A DNA stretch of 64,000 nt from CAYNRA01 sp046296415 (GCA_046296415.1 JBKBLN010000001.1:806001-870000), one strand, 5' to 3'; shown: positions 24,669-33,515, counted from the stretch's first letter. The notes: generated by a model from the sequence alone, not told the origin. Numbers and translations are program-made.

Positions 24669-25679
24669 TTATTTAAAAAGGAGGGATTGACATTCACCCA
24701 TATGATTTAAAACGTAATTTAAGCCGATTTGAACAGAATTCAAGGGCTCGACAGCTAATTGAACGGGGATTTTCAATCGTTTTTCCCATCGATCAACCAA
24801 TCCTCTCAATTGGGCACCTCCACCTGTTATGACGATACCCTCTTGGTAAATGTCACCTGCCAACTCGGGAGGACACAGCTCAAGGGTCTTTAAAAGTCCT
24901 GTTTCAATTTGGCCCAATACTCGATCCATATAAAATGCAACTTCAGCGGAGGTAATGGAAATGCATTTGGGTAATCCGGTGGCTAGATCCCGCCCTACAA
25001 TGTCCATTTTTGAGTTCTCAAGTGAATCCACTTGCGCCGCTCCAATTTCCCATTTCATTCGCTCAGCCATTCGCTCGGAGATATGCATGTTGTGATGACG
25101 ACGCACTCCGCTCACTATTTCACGATCTAGGGTAAATCCACCCAACCGCATGGACTGATTGCAAACCACTTGGCCATACGAAACCACCGCTACTTCGGTG
25201 GTTCCCCCGCCTAGATCGATGAGCATATGTCCTTGGGGTTGAAAAATCGACCACCCAATGCCAATCGCGGCAGCTACGGGCTCATGAATCATGAAAACCT
25301 CACTGGCACCTGCCGCTTGCGCCGAGTCGGTGACTGCTCGTTTCTCAACTTCGGTGGTATCAAAGGGGATCGAAATCACGAAAATCTTTTTTCCTAGTTG
25401 TCGGTGGTGTATCGCCGATTGACGAATAAAACCCGCCAACATTTTTTCAGCTGAGGAATAATCCGCTATCACCCCGTCTCGTAGAGGCTTTATAGTATGT
25501 AAAAATGGAGGCGTTTTTTCGTGCATGGCCCATGCTTGGCTTCCCAAAGCAATGACCTGAGAAGAGCGGGCATCGATTGCCAAAATGGATGGTTCCCGCA
25601 GCCATACCCGTTGATTATCTAAAATAATGGTGTTGGCGGTGCCTAAATCCACGCCCACCAAGGAAGTATGTAGGTTCAT
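24669..25679 (-). CDS. MreB-family actin-like protein (paralogue)
   Basis: 336 residues. Actin-type motifs are intact: phosphate 1 G-V-D-L-G-T-A-N-T, connect 1 around SIPFDTTEVEKRAV, phosphate 2 L-I-D-L-G-G-G-T-T-E and adenosine motif V-I-T-G-G-G-A-Q-L-R-G. MreB forms filaments that guide side-wall synthesis. The usual partners mreC and mreD are absent; instead a response regulator and kinase follow. This suggests a second, specialised MreB rather than the main cell-shape copy, although the rest of the genome would be needed to tell. Confidence 0.88.
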   Translation of the reverse strand: MNLHTSLVGVDLGTANTIILDNQRVWLREPSILAIDARSSQVIALGSQAWAMHEKTPPFLHTIKPLRDGVIADYSSAEKMLAGFIRQSAIHHRQLGKKIFVISIPFDTTEVEKRAVTDSAQAAGASEVFMIHEPVAAAIGIGWSIFQPQGHMLIDLGGGTTEVAVVSYGQVVCNQSMRLGGFTLDREIVSGVRRHHNMHISERMAERMKWEIGAAQVDSLENSKMDIVGRDLATGLPKCISITSAEVAFYMDRVLGQIETGLLKTLELCPPELAGDIYQEGIVITGGGAQLRGLVDRWEKRLKIPVQLAVEPLNSVQIGLNYVLNHMGECQSLLFK

Positions 25680-25754
25680 GTCCGCCTGTTTGTCTGTAAA
25701 AAGTGGTTTGACTTAACAAGATCGACATGAATTATTAAGATGTATTGAAGGAAA

Positions 25755-25801
25755 AATAAATAAAAAATAAAAAACAGGTAAAGGTCAAAAACCTTACCTG
25801 T
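25755..25801 (-). terminator. Terminator of the AztD-like/MerC operon
   Basis: On the minus strand ACAGGTAAGG and CCTTTACCTGT arms (one bulge) are followed by a long T-rich stretch (TTTTTTATTTTTTATTTATTT, interrupted by A). It lies just after the MerC stop. Confidence 0.85.
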
Positions 25802-25821
25802 CTACTACTAAACTTTCGATA

Positions 25822-26181
25822 TTAAGAATGACTATGACGAGCATTCGCGTGGTTCCATAGGTGGCCTATGATCAATCCCAAGCTGGCACCGTAACTAATT
25901 TCATGAAATGGCTCCCACCAATCCTCACCTAGAACCGCCAAAAACAAAATAGCAAAGCTGAACCAAATGAATCCTTTGATTTTCCATTGCTTTTGATGGC
26001 GTGTCGCTAGCCACACCGCCACACCGCTCAAGCCTAAAAAGAGCCATGATACGTTATGCCACCAGGCCAATTGGGATGCACCCAATAACAAGAATGGGGT
26101 GATCAAACAATGAACCATGCATAAGGACGCACTGGCCATGCCTAGCCAGTCGGCAGAAAGTAGGGGAGTTCGTTTTGTCAT
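25822..26181 (-). CDS. MerC-domain membrane protein
   Basis: 119 residues with four membrane helices. The first helix carries the paired cysteines of MerC in L-C-M-V-H-C-L-I-T-P, and the C-terminus is histidine-containing (HLWNHANARHSHS). MerC proteins were first known as mercury importers, but most Bacteroidota copies are not in mer operons and are thought to handle other soft metals such as zinc. Here it follows an AztD-like lipoprotein by 11 bases and shares its metal-regulator-like promoter. Zinc transport is the best guess. Confidence 0.88.
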   Translation of the reverse strand: MTKRTPLLSADWLGMASASLCMVHCLITPFLLLGASQLAWWHNVSWLFLGLSGVAVWLATRHQKQWKIKGFIWFSFAILFLAVLGEDWWEPFHEISYGASLGLIIGHLWNHANARHSHS

Positions 26182-26192
26182 TTTTTCAAAAT

Positions 26193-27383
26193 TTAATGAT
26201 CTTCGTTTGATTCTACCCCCAAAATGGCCATCCGGAAGGGGGTGGATACTGTTTTTATCTTCTGAATTTTACTCAATTGATTCCATTGAACCTGCCAAAT
26301 TTCTCCTAATTTGGGCTGTGTTATGTAGGCGAATTGGCCGGTCGATTCAAGTTGAGGCTTTTGGGTTTCATCTCGGGTAGTCGCTGGGATTACCGAGCCA
26401 CTGGCAATTCGATTTCGGGTCGTTAAATCAATCGCCGTTAACTCCCCGGCATGGGTCAAAATTGCCAAGGTCATGCCCGATTTAGCCAATTTGCATTGCA
26501 TGATGTCGTTGCTCTCAAATAAAGGAGTAACAGTGGATGTGGTTGTATTGATCCAATAAACTCCTCTGGCGGCCGTATACCCAAGAAATTGACCTTTCTG
26601 GGGCGTTTCCATGATCGTTCCAAACCAAGCTGTACCAAAATCGGCCGGATGGCTGATGAGCCGTTGGGTTCCATTTTGATTGACAACTAAAATACCGCTT
26701 GACGAACCAAAAACCGCTACTTCTCCATCCGTTGCATTGCCGTGAATACCACGTGTAGCCACCGACGAAGCAAATACCGTCTGCCCACTGGCATTGATTA
26801 TGCGTACACGCTCAGGTAATGCACCGGCCACCGAGCCGTCTTTTTCAGTGATGGCGATCAACCCATTGGAAAAAGGCGCCATAGCTCCATGATGAGCACG
26901 GATTTGGCTGTTGATGCGTTGCATGGTAGGTTTCGAATGAATATCCGACTCGTATGCCCAATCCAAGGTGGCATCTCCATCGTTGAAAATCATCCATCGA
27001 TCTCCTTTCGTTTTGAAATGGGTCGGAAGGGCTCCATTACCCACTAGTAAACCCCATTTGGGTGTTCCTTTGATATCCACGTGGTCTCCATGCTCTTCAA
27101 GACCCGTATCAAAGGTTTGTGTCTGATTCTGAGTCCGATGAATCACAATACCAAATCGGCCAGACTCACTGCCATACAAGGTAGCACCCGCATGATTGGC
27201 TTGAAAAGGAAGAACTTGGCCCGATTGCGGAGTAATGAGGTGAATTTGATTGGTGCTTTGGTCCGATACTAATAGCCGAACATGCTTGAATTCACCCTCC
27301 GGTGCCTTCTCAACATCCGACCTCTCACAACTCGTCAAAGCCAATAACAACGAACCCGCAAACAAAGAATAAAAACGATACAT
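26193..27383 (-). CDS. AztD-like beta-propeller lipoprotein (zinc metallochaperone candidate)
   Basis: 396 residues from MYRFYSLF, with a lipobox in L-L-L-A-L-T-S-C-E. The rest reads as a WD40-like beta-propeller. Blocks recall AztD, a periplasmic zinc metallochaperone: EEHGDHVDIKG, PTHF followed by MIFNDGDA, R-A-H-H-G-A-M-A-P-F and R-G-I-H-G-N-A-T-D-G. The paired histidines in these blocks are likely metal ligands. Typical AztD is soluble and works with the ABC transporter AztABC; this one is lipid-anchored and sits with MerC instead. The resemblance is from memory of the family and has not been tested by alignment. An N-terminal extension to 27530 would cross the promoter and is rejected. 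Confidence 0.78.
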   Translation of the reverse strand: MYRFYSLFAGSLLLALTSCERSDVEKAPEGEFKHVRLLVSDQSTNQIHLITPQSGQVLPFQANHAGATLYGSESGRFGIVIHRTQNQTQTFDTGLEEHGDHVDIKGTPKWGLLVGNGALPTHFKTKGDRWMIFNDGDATLDWAYESDIHSKPTMQRINSQIRAHHGAMAPFSNGLIAITEKDGSVAGALPERVRIINASGQTVFASSVATRGIHGNATDGEVAVFGSSSGILVVNQNGTQRLISHPADFGTAWFGTIMETPQKGQFLGYTAARGVYWINTTTSTVTPLFESNDIMQCKLAKSGMTLAILTHAGELTAIDLTTRNRIASGSVIPATTRDETQKPQLESTGQFAYITQPKLGEIWQVQWNQLSKIQKIKTVSTPFRMAILGVESNEDH

Positions 27384-27407
27384 AAAGATAAAAAATGGAT
27401 TTAGTAA

Positions 27408-27422
27408 TGCAATTATGTTGCA
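27408..27422. promoter_or_regulatory. Operator-like palindrome A (TGCAA-N5-TTGCA)
   Basis: TGCAATTATGTTGCA overlaps the end of the minus-strand -7 element and the predicted transcription start of the AztD-like/MerC operon. It has the same half-sites as palindrome B, 38 bases away centre to centre. Confidence 0.75.
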
Positions 27423-27451
27423 AATATAAGGGGTGGATTTATAAATGCAAC
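27421..27451 (-). promoter_or_regulatory. Promoter of the AztD-like/MerC operon
   Basis: Minus-strand TATATTTG at 27428-27421 is preceded, after exactly 19 bases, by GTTG at 27451-27448. Both elements touch the palindromes A and B, so a bound regulator would block RNA polymerase. Confidence 0.7.
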
Positions 27452-27460
27452 ATTGTTGCA
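27446..27460. promoter_or_regulatory. Operator-like palindrome B (TGCAAC-N3-GTTGCA)
   Basis: TGCAACATTGTTGCA is a perfect six-plus-six palindrome covering the -33 element of the minus-strand promoter. Fur-family regulators such as Zur bind AT-rich palindromes of this size, which makes Zur a candidate. Confidence 0.75.
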
Positions 27461-27484
27461 AAAAAATACTTTGCCAAATTCCAT

Positions 27485-27516
27485 TTTGAGTTTGGATGGG
27501 GGATTTGATATATTTG
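27485..27516 (+). promoter_or_regulatory. Promoter of the GH32 gene
   Basis: TTTG at 27485-27488, 20 bases, then TATATTTG at 27509-27516. The chosen ATG is at 27534, giving a leader of about 10 bases. Confidence 0.65.
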
Positions 27517-27533
27517 ACCACCTTAACCAATTG

Positions 27534-28952
27534 ATGACTGTGAAAAAATTACCTTGGCTATTATCTTTTCTTTCCTGGGTTTTCCCGGCCACCGCCCAAC
27601 AAGATTTGGCGTATCGACCTCTTTTTCATTTGACCCCCCCACAAAACTGGGTGAACGACCCCAATGGGTTGGTTTACTTAGATGGAGAGTACCACGTATT
27701 CTACCAATACAATCCTTATGGTGATACGTGGGGACATATGAGCTGGGGACATGCCGTAAGTCGTGACTTGAAAAGCTGGGAACATCTGCCTTTAGCACTG
27801 CCTGAATTCAAGGATTCCAACGGAGATGTCAATATGATTTTTTCAGGATGCGCAGTCGTAGATTCCCTGAATACGTCCGGCCTATTTCCTGCTGGATTTA
27901 CCAAGGGCCTAGTGGCGATTTTCACTTCCCACATCGAAGGAAAGGCCCAACATCAAAGTCTCGCCTATAGTTTGGATAAAGGAAGAACATGGTTCTTTTA
28001 TGATCAAAATCCGGTTTTGGATATAGGTTTGAAAGATTTTCGAGATCCCAATGTCATCTGGTGGGAACCTTCCCAATCTTGGATCATGACGGTAGTTAAA
28101 CCGTTGGAGTACAAGGTTCAATTTTACCAATCAAAAAATTTGAAAAGTTGGACTTTTTTGAGTGAATTTGGTCCTGCAGGCGATACCACCAAAATATGGG
28201 AATGTCCAGCCCTTTTTCCCATCACGCAGAATGGGGAGACTCAGTGGGTTTTAACTCTCTCCAGTGGGCATCCTCAACCCGGTTATTTGGCAATGCAGTA
28301 TTTTATGGGCCAATTTAACGGTAAAGAATTTGTCGCTCAACCACAATCTCAACCACTTCATGTAGATTGGGGTAAAGATTACTATGCCGCTATTCCTTTT
28401 TTTAATCTTTCTCAAGCCCTGATGATAGGTTGGGTGAACGATTGGGAATATGCTCGTGAAATTCCTACCCGTGGTTTTAGAGGGGCTTTTTCCTTCCCCC
28501 GACGAATGGGTTGGGTGAAAACCCCCGAAGGCATTCGGTTGGTGCAAACCCCCGTTATTCCGGATCGGTTGCCTCGAATTGATTTAACCAAAAAAGGACA
28601 AGCCCGTTCGGTTGGGCAAGCCTATCAAGTGAATGTACAGCATACTTTTAGGTCAGGCGAAGCCCCACTGACCCTCGTTTTGCACGAGCATGGTCCCTAC
28701 CGAACCTTGCTCACCTATGATCCGGAAAAGGAGGAACTTACACTCGACCGTACCCAATCGGGGAAAGTGGACTTTCACCCACGTTTTTCCGGTAAAGACC
28801 ACGTTAAGGTTCCCCTAGGGCCTGATCGGACGCTAACACTTCAAGCGATTTTTGATACGTATATCCTAGAAATTTTCGCTCAAAATGGTCAATTCGCGAT
28901 AACCAATCAGATATTTCCATTATCCTATGCCGGAAAAGTACGATTGCAATAG
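27534..28952 (+). CDS. GH32 beta-fructosidase (levanase/inulinase/invertase type)
   Basis: 472 residues from MTVKKLPW, with a signal peptide ending near ATAQQ. The three GH32 catalytic motifs are present: the nucleophile Asp42 in N-W-V-N-D-P-N-G, the transition-state stabiliser in F-R-D-P-N-V, and the acid/base Glu in W-E-C-P-A-L-F. The five-bladed propeller is followed by the usual C-terminal beta sandwich. The enzyme is exported and should release fructose from fructans or sucrose. No susCD, transporter or fructokinase is beside it, so it stands alone. The frame is open upstream to 27453, but that part contains the promoter. Confidence 0.95.
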   Translation: MTVKKLPWLLSFLSWVFPATAQQDLAYRPLFHLTPPQNWVNDPNGLVYLDGEYHVFYQYNPYGDTWGHMSWGHAVSRDLKSWEHLPLALPEFKDSNGDVNMIFSGCAVVDSLNTSGLFPAGFTKGLVAIFTSHIEGKAQHQSLAYSLDKGRTWFFYDQNPVLDIGLKDFRDPNVIWWEPSQSWIMTVVKPLEYKVQFYQSKNLKSWTFLSEFGPAGDTTKIWECPALFPITQNGETQWVLTLSSGHPQPGYLAMQYFMGQFNGKEFVAQPQSQPLHVDWGKDYYAAIPFFNLSQALMIGWVNDWEYAREIPTRGFRGAFSFPRRMGWVKTPEGIRLVQTPVIPDRLPRIDLTKKGQARSVGQAYQVNVQHTFRSGEAPLTLVLHEHGPYRTLLTYDPEKEELTLDRTQSGKVDFHPRFSGKDHVKVPLGPDRTLTLQAIFDTYILEIFAQNGQFAITNQIFPLSYAGKVRLQ

Positions 28953-28972
28953 AGAATACACTCAAACTTCCC

Positions 28973-29004
28973 TTTGATTCCATCGGTATAATTTTTTAAT
29001 TTCG
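28973..29004 (+). promoter_or_regulatory. Predicted promoter of the phosphohexomutase gene
   Basis: TTTG at 28973-28976, then 20 bases, then TAATTTCG at 28997-29004 (one mismatch to TAnnTTTG). The ATG is at 29035. Confidence 0.5.
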
Positions 29005-29034
29005 GCTTTTAACCCATCCTATTCCCGTATTTTT

Positions 29035-30801
29035 ATGCTACAATCTCTAAAATTGGACAAGACAACAGAGAAAAACATTCGCACTTGGTTACGAGGCAAA
29101 TACGATGCTGAAACCAAAGCCGCTATTGAAAAGTTGATTTCAGAAGGGGATAGCACCCAGCTGACCGATTCGTTTTATAAAAATCTGGAATTTGGCACCG
29201 GTGGCATGCGCGGAGAAATTGGTGTGGGGTCCAATCGGATGAATCAGTACACCGTTGGGGCAGCCACCCAAGGTTTGGCCAATTATCTAAACAAAGTTTA
29301 TCCAGAGGGAGGGGTTAAAGTTGCTATTGCCTACGACTCCCGTCAGTTTTCACCCGAATTTGCTCAGGTTGCCGCTGATATCCTGTCAGCCAATGGCCTG
29401 ACCGTCTATTTATATAAAGCTCTACGGCCCACACCTCAGCTTTCTTTTACCGTACGTGAACTAGGCTGTCAAGCAGGAATTGTGATTACAGCCTCTCACA
29501 ATCCCAGAGAATACAATGGATACAAAGTATATTGGGAGGATGGATCCCAGGTGGTTGCGCCGCACGACAAAAATATTGTGGCTGAAGTGAATGCCATCTC
29601 CAACGTTCGGGATATCAAATTCAAAGGTGTGAAGAAAAGAATTAAGATGATCGGAGAAGCGTTGGATAAAAAGTACTTGAAGGCTGTCAAAAGTATTGCA
29701 GTAGCCCCCCGAACGATCGCCAAACAAAAAGATTTAAAGATAGTCTTTTCTTCCATCCATGGAACTGGAATCACCATGGTTCCGCCAGCACTCGCCCAGC
29801 TTGGATTTACCCAGGTGCAAGTTGTGGAGGCTCAAGCCGAGCCCAATGGCCAGTTCCCAACAGTGATTTATCCTAATCCAGAAGAAAAAGAAGCCATGAG
29901 CATGGCTTTGGCCCAAGCCAAAGCCTGGGACGCCGATTTAGTCATGGCCACTGACCCCGACTCGGATCGAGTGGGCATGGCGGTGAAGAATCCGGCGGGG
30001 GAGTGGGTTTTGCTCAATGGAAATCAGGCGGCTAGTTTGATTATTTATTACCTTTTAAAAGCCTGGAAAAAAGCCAAGAAATTGCACGGCCAAGAATTTG
30101 TAGCGAAGACAATCGTTACCACCGACTTGATTGATGCCATGGCCGAAAAAGCGGGGGTCAAGTGTTATAATACCCTTACAGGTTTTAAATACATTGCTCA
30201 AGTTATTCGGGAGTTGGAAGGGAAAGAAACGTTTATTGGAGGAGGAGAGGAGTCTTACGGCTACTTGATCGGTGATAAAGTACGGGATAAAGATGCCATT
30301 GCTTCCTGCGCCATGATCGCCGAACTCACCGCTTATGCCAAACATAAAGGATTAAGCTTGTTCGACTTCCTGGCTGATATGTACAAACAATTTGGATTTT
30401 ACTTTGAGGACTTGGTTTCGGTGACCAAGAAAGGTAAGTCGGGAGCCGAAGAAATACAGCAAATGATGGCAGATTTTCGAGCAAATCCACCCAAATCGCT
30501 AGCTGGTTCGAAAGTCATCCGGATCGATGATTATAAATCACTAAAAAGAACTTGGGTATCTAAAGGTACCGTGGAAGATATCCCGAGCGGAGAGTTAGGT
30601 ATTGAAAGCTCAAATGTCCTTCAATTCTTTACTCAAGACGGGACCAAGTTTACCTGCCGACCGTCAGGAACAGAACCAAAGATCAAATTTTATGTGGGTG
30701 TCAAAGGAAAACTGAAGTCGAAAGAAGCCTACGACGAGACCCTACACCAACTTAAAGAAAAAGTGAAGGCCATTGTCGCGGAACTTCAACTGAACGCATA
30801 A
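29035..30801 (+). CDS. Phosphoglucomutase/phosphomannomutase (alpha-D-phosphohexomutase)
   Basis: 588 residues, the long PgcA/PGM2-like form. Domain 1 holds the phosphoserine in I-T-A-S-H-N-P-R-E-Y-N-G, domain 2 the metal loop A-T-D-P-D-S-D-R-V-G, domain 3 the sugar loop G-G-G-E-E-S-Y-G, and domain 4 the phosphate loop C-R-P-S-G-T-E-P-K-I-K. It interconverts glucose-1- and glucose-6-phosphate (or the mannose forms), supplying sugar nucleotides; UDP-glucose made from it could feed the UDP-xylose genes at 43669-45966. A strong terminator follows. Monocistronic. Confidence 0.96.
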   Translation: MLQSLKLDKTTEKNIRTWLRGKYDAETKAAIEKLISEGDSTQLTDSFYKNLEFGTGGMRGEIGVGSNRMNQYTVGAATQGLANYLNKVYPEGGVKVAIAYDSRQFSPEFAQVAADILSANGLTVYLYKALRPTPQLSFTVRELGCQAGIVITASHNPREYNGYKVYWEDGSQVVAPHDKNIVAEVNAISNVRDIKFKGVKKRIKMIGEALDKKYLKAVKSIAVAPRTIAKQKDLKIVFSSIHGTGITMVPPALAQLGFTQVQVVEAQAEPNGQFPTVIYPNPEEKEAMSMALAQAKAWDADLVMATDPDSDRVGMAVKNPAGEWVLLNGNQAASLIIYYLLKAWKKAKKLHGQEFVAKTIVTTDLIDAMAEKAGVKCYNTLTGFKYIAQVIRELEGKETFIGGGEESYGYLIGDKVRDKDAIASCAMIAELTAYAKHKGLSLFDFLADMYKQFGFYFEDLVSVTKKGKSGAEEIQQMMADFRANPPKSLAGSKVIRIDDYKSLKRTWVSKGTVEDIPSGELGIESSNVLQFFTQDGTKFTCRPSGTEPKIKFYVGVKGKLKSKEAYDETLHQLKEKVKAIVAELQLNA

Positions 30802-30807
30802 AGAAAA

Positions 30808-30837
30808 AAAGCTCTCCAAAGTTGGGGAGCTTTTTTT
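30808..30837. terminator. Bidirectional terminator between phosphohexomutase and fasciclin genes
   Basis: Arms AAAGCTCTCC and GGGGAGCTTT with a six-base loop, flanked by A-run on the left and T-run on the right, so it can stop transcription from both sides. Confidence 0.9.
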
Positions 30838-30869
30838 CTTAGGGACAATTAAATAACGGTGGGTAAGCC

Positions 30870-31415
30870 TTACATTTTGGGTAGGACTACTTTGTCAATA
30901 ACATGGATTACTCCATTTTTTTGATATACATCGTAGGTTGAAATATTGGCGATACCCCCATTTTCATCTTTCAACACAATGTTTTTTGGACCATTCATCA
31001 TGGCCTCCAATGCGCCACCGCTCACAGTTTTGAGGGTAGCTTTGCCTTTCCCTGCTTTGATTAGCGCCGCAATCGCATCGAAATCAAATTTTCCAGCGAC
31101 CACGTGATACGTTAAAACTTTGGCCAAAGTACCTTTGTTCTCAGGCTTCAAAAGTGTTTCAACCGTGCCCGCAGGTAGGTTTTCGAAAGCGTCATTGACC
31201 GGAGCAAATACCGTGAAAGGACCTGCCGTTTTGAGTGTCTCCACCAAGCCAGCGGCCTGTACAGCGGCAACCAGGGTGGTATGACTTTTCGACTTGACCG
31301 CGTTATCCACGATGTCTTTCGAAGGATACATTGCCTCGGTTCCAACCTCCACTGTTTGGGCCATGGACATGACAGAAATAAATCCGCCTACTAAGGTCAT
31401 TACGACTTTTTTCAT
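30870..31415 (-). CDS. Secreted fasciclin (FAS1) domain protein
   Basis: 181 residues with a signal peptide ending near SMAQ. One FAS1 domain fills residues about 45-180, with the H1 box F-T-V-F-A-P-V-N-D-A-F, the central Y-H-V-V and the H2-like VIHVIDKVVLP. FAS1 domains mediate adhesion, here probably between cells or to matrix outside the cell. It converges with the phosphohexomutase gene and shares a terminator with it. A good candidate for a matrix or surface protein; no partners nearby. Confidence 0.95.
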   Translation of the reverse strand: MKKVVMTLVGGFISVMSMAQTVEVGTEAMYPSKDIVDNAVKSKSHTTLVAAVQAAGLVETLKTAGPFTVFAPVNDAFENLPAGTVETLLKPENKGTLAKVLTYHVVAGKFDFDAIAALIKAGKGKATLKTVSGGALEAMMNGPKNIVLKDENGGIANISTYDVYQKNGVIHVIDKVVLPKM

Positions 31416-31531
31416 TTTGTATTTGTTGTTTTGGGTTCGGTTTCATGTACGCAATCAAAATTGTTTTGGATGTGAAGACAGGTTTATTTCTGCAAATATT
31501 TCTTAAAAAGTAGTATACGGAGATATTTTAG

Positions 31532-31539
31532 TATTTTTG
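31532..31539 (+). promoter_or_regulatory. -7 element before the GH13-like gene
   Basis: TATTTTTG fits TAnnTTTG and lies 26 bases before the ATG at 31566. A -33 element is not clear. Confidence 0.4.
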
Positions 31540-31565
31540 CTTTAAACCTATGATAACATTACCAC

Positions 31566-33515
31566 ATGAATTTTTCTTCCGGGACATCCACTGCCCCATG
31601 GCGTGATCGGGGTGCCATGGGAGTCCAGCAATTTGTGTCTGGACACCTCAGCTATGTATCCGATCTCCCTCCACAAGTTCTAGTACAGTGGCCCTTGGCC
31701 GATTTGATCGCCTTACTCCGTCAACGTTTAGGAGATCAAATCCTTTTTCAATGCCTTGACCCAGCCTATACGCATCCAAGTCCCTTGGCTGGCACAACGT
31801 CCACCGACTGGATGAAGGAAACCAACATGGTTGGCGTGAATGTACGAACTCTGGGTACATTTTTCCATGTGGTAGCTTATGCCCTGACCTTACCAAAATA
31901 CCATGATTCTCTACACCTTCTCCCTATTTGGGAGCCGGGTATAGTCGGGAGTTTGTACGGAAAGGTGAGCTGGAAAATCAACCCCGAATTTTTCAATCAA
32001 GAGCTTTATCGTTTCTTTCCGCAGTTAAATTCCCCTGAAAAACAATTAAAAGTCACGCTGAACTTGCTTCATGCGTTGGGTAAAAAAGTGGGAATGGATG
32101 TGATCCCACACACGGATCGTTTCTCAGAAATGGTCCTCCAATATCCCCGGTTTTTTGAATGGGTTCAACAACGAGACGGCCAAATTTTACGCTTCGGAGA
32201 AGGATTGGACAAAGAGGTGGAGCAAATCATTTGGAACTACCTTTTTCAACATGGTACCGCCACCGGAATTGAGGTTCCTATCCATTCCGATATGCTTTTT
32301 AATCCAACCAATCGGCTATTATCCGATGCTCAGCGTTCCGAAATTCTCTTTGGCCGGCCGGATGATTACGAAGGTAGACGAAATCGGCGAGTAGCATTAA
32401 TGCGCGAGGTGATTCGACTAGGATTTGAGACTCTGCCCATGACGATGGCACCACCCTATCGAGGGCTTCATATTAAGTCAACGTCCTATGTTGTCGATGC
32501 CACGGGACATCGTTGGTACGATTATGTCTTCAACGAACCTCAAGGGATGAGCCGGGTATTTGGGCCACTTACCCGATACAAATTTTTCCCTACCCAGGAC
32601 AATAGCTGGGAACTTGATTTCGAAAAACCCAATACGTCAGTTTGGCAATACATTGCCGATCAATATGCTCAATGTCAGGCGCAGTTTCAATTCGATTTTA
32701 TGCGAGGCGATATGGCCCATGTTCAGCCGAGGCCCTCTGGAGTACCCGAGTGCCCGAATAGGTACTATGATCCGCTGCAGTATATTAAACGAGCCATCCA
32801 AAGAAGAGGTGTTCCTTATTTTGCCTTTTATGCGGAGACGTTCTTGGCTCCGCCTGATCAGATGGGGTATGGAGATGAGCTCGCCCACTTGGAGGCCATC
32901 GAAGCCGAAACCACTTTGGGCGATTTGCAGTCTACTTCCTTCCTCTCAGAGGAGTTTCAGTCAAAATGCGAAGCGTATTGGAAATGGAGGGGTGAACGGA
33001 AATTTGCGCCTTGCTTCACCATCCTGACAGCCGACAAAGATGATCCTCGGTTTGATGACTTTTTTAAGGAGGGGTCCCTCGCGCGGTATTTTATTGGACT
33101 ATTATGGCCTGGACTCCCAAGCTATGTCTCACTCGGATTTGAAGTCCGAGACCCCCACTGGGAAAGAGCTAAAAATGAAGCGTATTCCAAGCTCTATGTC
33201 TTTCAAATTGAGGACGATGCCGAAGTAGATAAAGTCACCCATGGCCCCTACGAATGGGGACAAAATCAATTGTTTTGGGATGGAATTTCCTCTCTCCGTC
33301 GGTGCGTTGAATCACTTTGGCCTCACCTTCAACAGGCTCCCTTTACATGGCTTTCTTCCTTTGAAGATCCGATTTGGGCCTGGACGTGGGGCGATTACCT
33401 TTGCGTTGTTGGGCGACATCAAAAACACTTACCCGAATCCTGGGCGCACCATGACCTCGTTTGGTCTAGCATGGAGTGGGATTCCCAACATCCGTGTTGG
33501 ATCCTTAAAAAATAG
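31566..33515 (+). CDS. Putative GH13-like TIM-barrel glycoside hydrolase
   Basis: 649 residues, no signal peptide, so cytoplasmic. Segments in order look like an alpha-amylase-type barrel: L-H-L-L-P-I-W-E-P-G-I-V-G-S-L-Y-G near residue 118, LGKKVGMDVIPHTDRFSE near 178, F-D-F-M-R-G-D-M-A-H-V-Q near 377 (position of the GH13 nucleophile region) and Y-F-A-F-Y-A-E-T-F-L near 420 (position of the acid/base). The motifs are divergent from any GH13 subfamily I know. Five bases later starts a DUF72 gene, so the two are one operon. The substrate is unknown and the family call is an inference. Confidence 0.6.
   Translation: MNFSSGTSTAPWRDRGAMGVQQFVSGHLSYVSDLPPQVLVQWPLADLIALLRQRLGDQILFQCLDPAYTHPSPLAGTTSTDWMKETNMVGVNVRTLGTFFHVVAYALTLPKYHDSLHLLPIWEPGIVGSLYGKVSWKINPEFFNQELYRFFPQLNSPEKQLKVTLNLLHALGKKVGMDVIPHTDRFSEMVLQYPRFFEWVQQRDGQILRFGEGLDKEVEQIIWNYLFQHGTATGIEVPIHSDMLFNPTNRLLSDAQRSEILFGRPDDYEGRRNRRVALMREVIRLGFETLPMTMAPPYRGLHIKSTSYVVDATGHRWYDYVFNEPQGMSRVFGPLTRYKFFPTQDNSWELDFEKPNTSVWQYIADQYAQCQAQFQFDFMRGDMAHVQPRPSGVPECPNRYYDPLQYIKRAIQRRGVPYFAFYAETFLAPPDQMGYGDELAHLEAIEAETTLGDLQSTSFLSEEFQSKCEAYWKWRGERKFAPCFTILTADKDDPRFDDFFKEGSLARYFIGLLWPGLPSYVSLGFEVRDPHWERAKNEAYSKLYVFQIEDDAEVDKVTHGPYEWGQNQLFWDGISSLRRCVESLWPHLQQAPFTWLSSFEDPIWAWTWGDYLCVVGRHQKHLPESWAHHDLVWSSMEWDSQHPCWILKK

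Noticed and set aside
27384..27530. N-terminal extension of the AztD-like lipoprotein
   Set aside because: It would cross the promoter and both palindromes, and the lipobox fits the shorter start.
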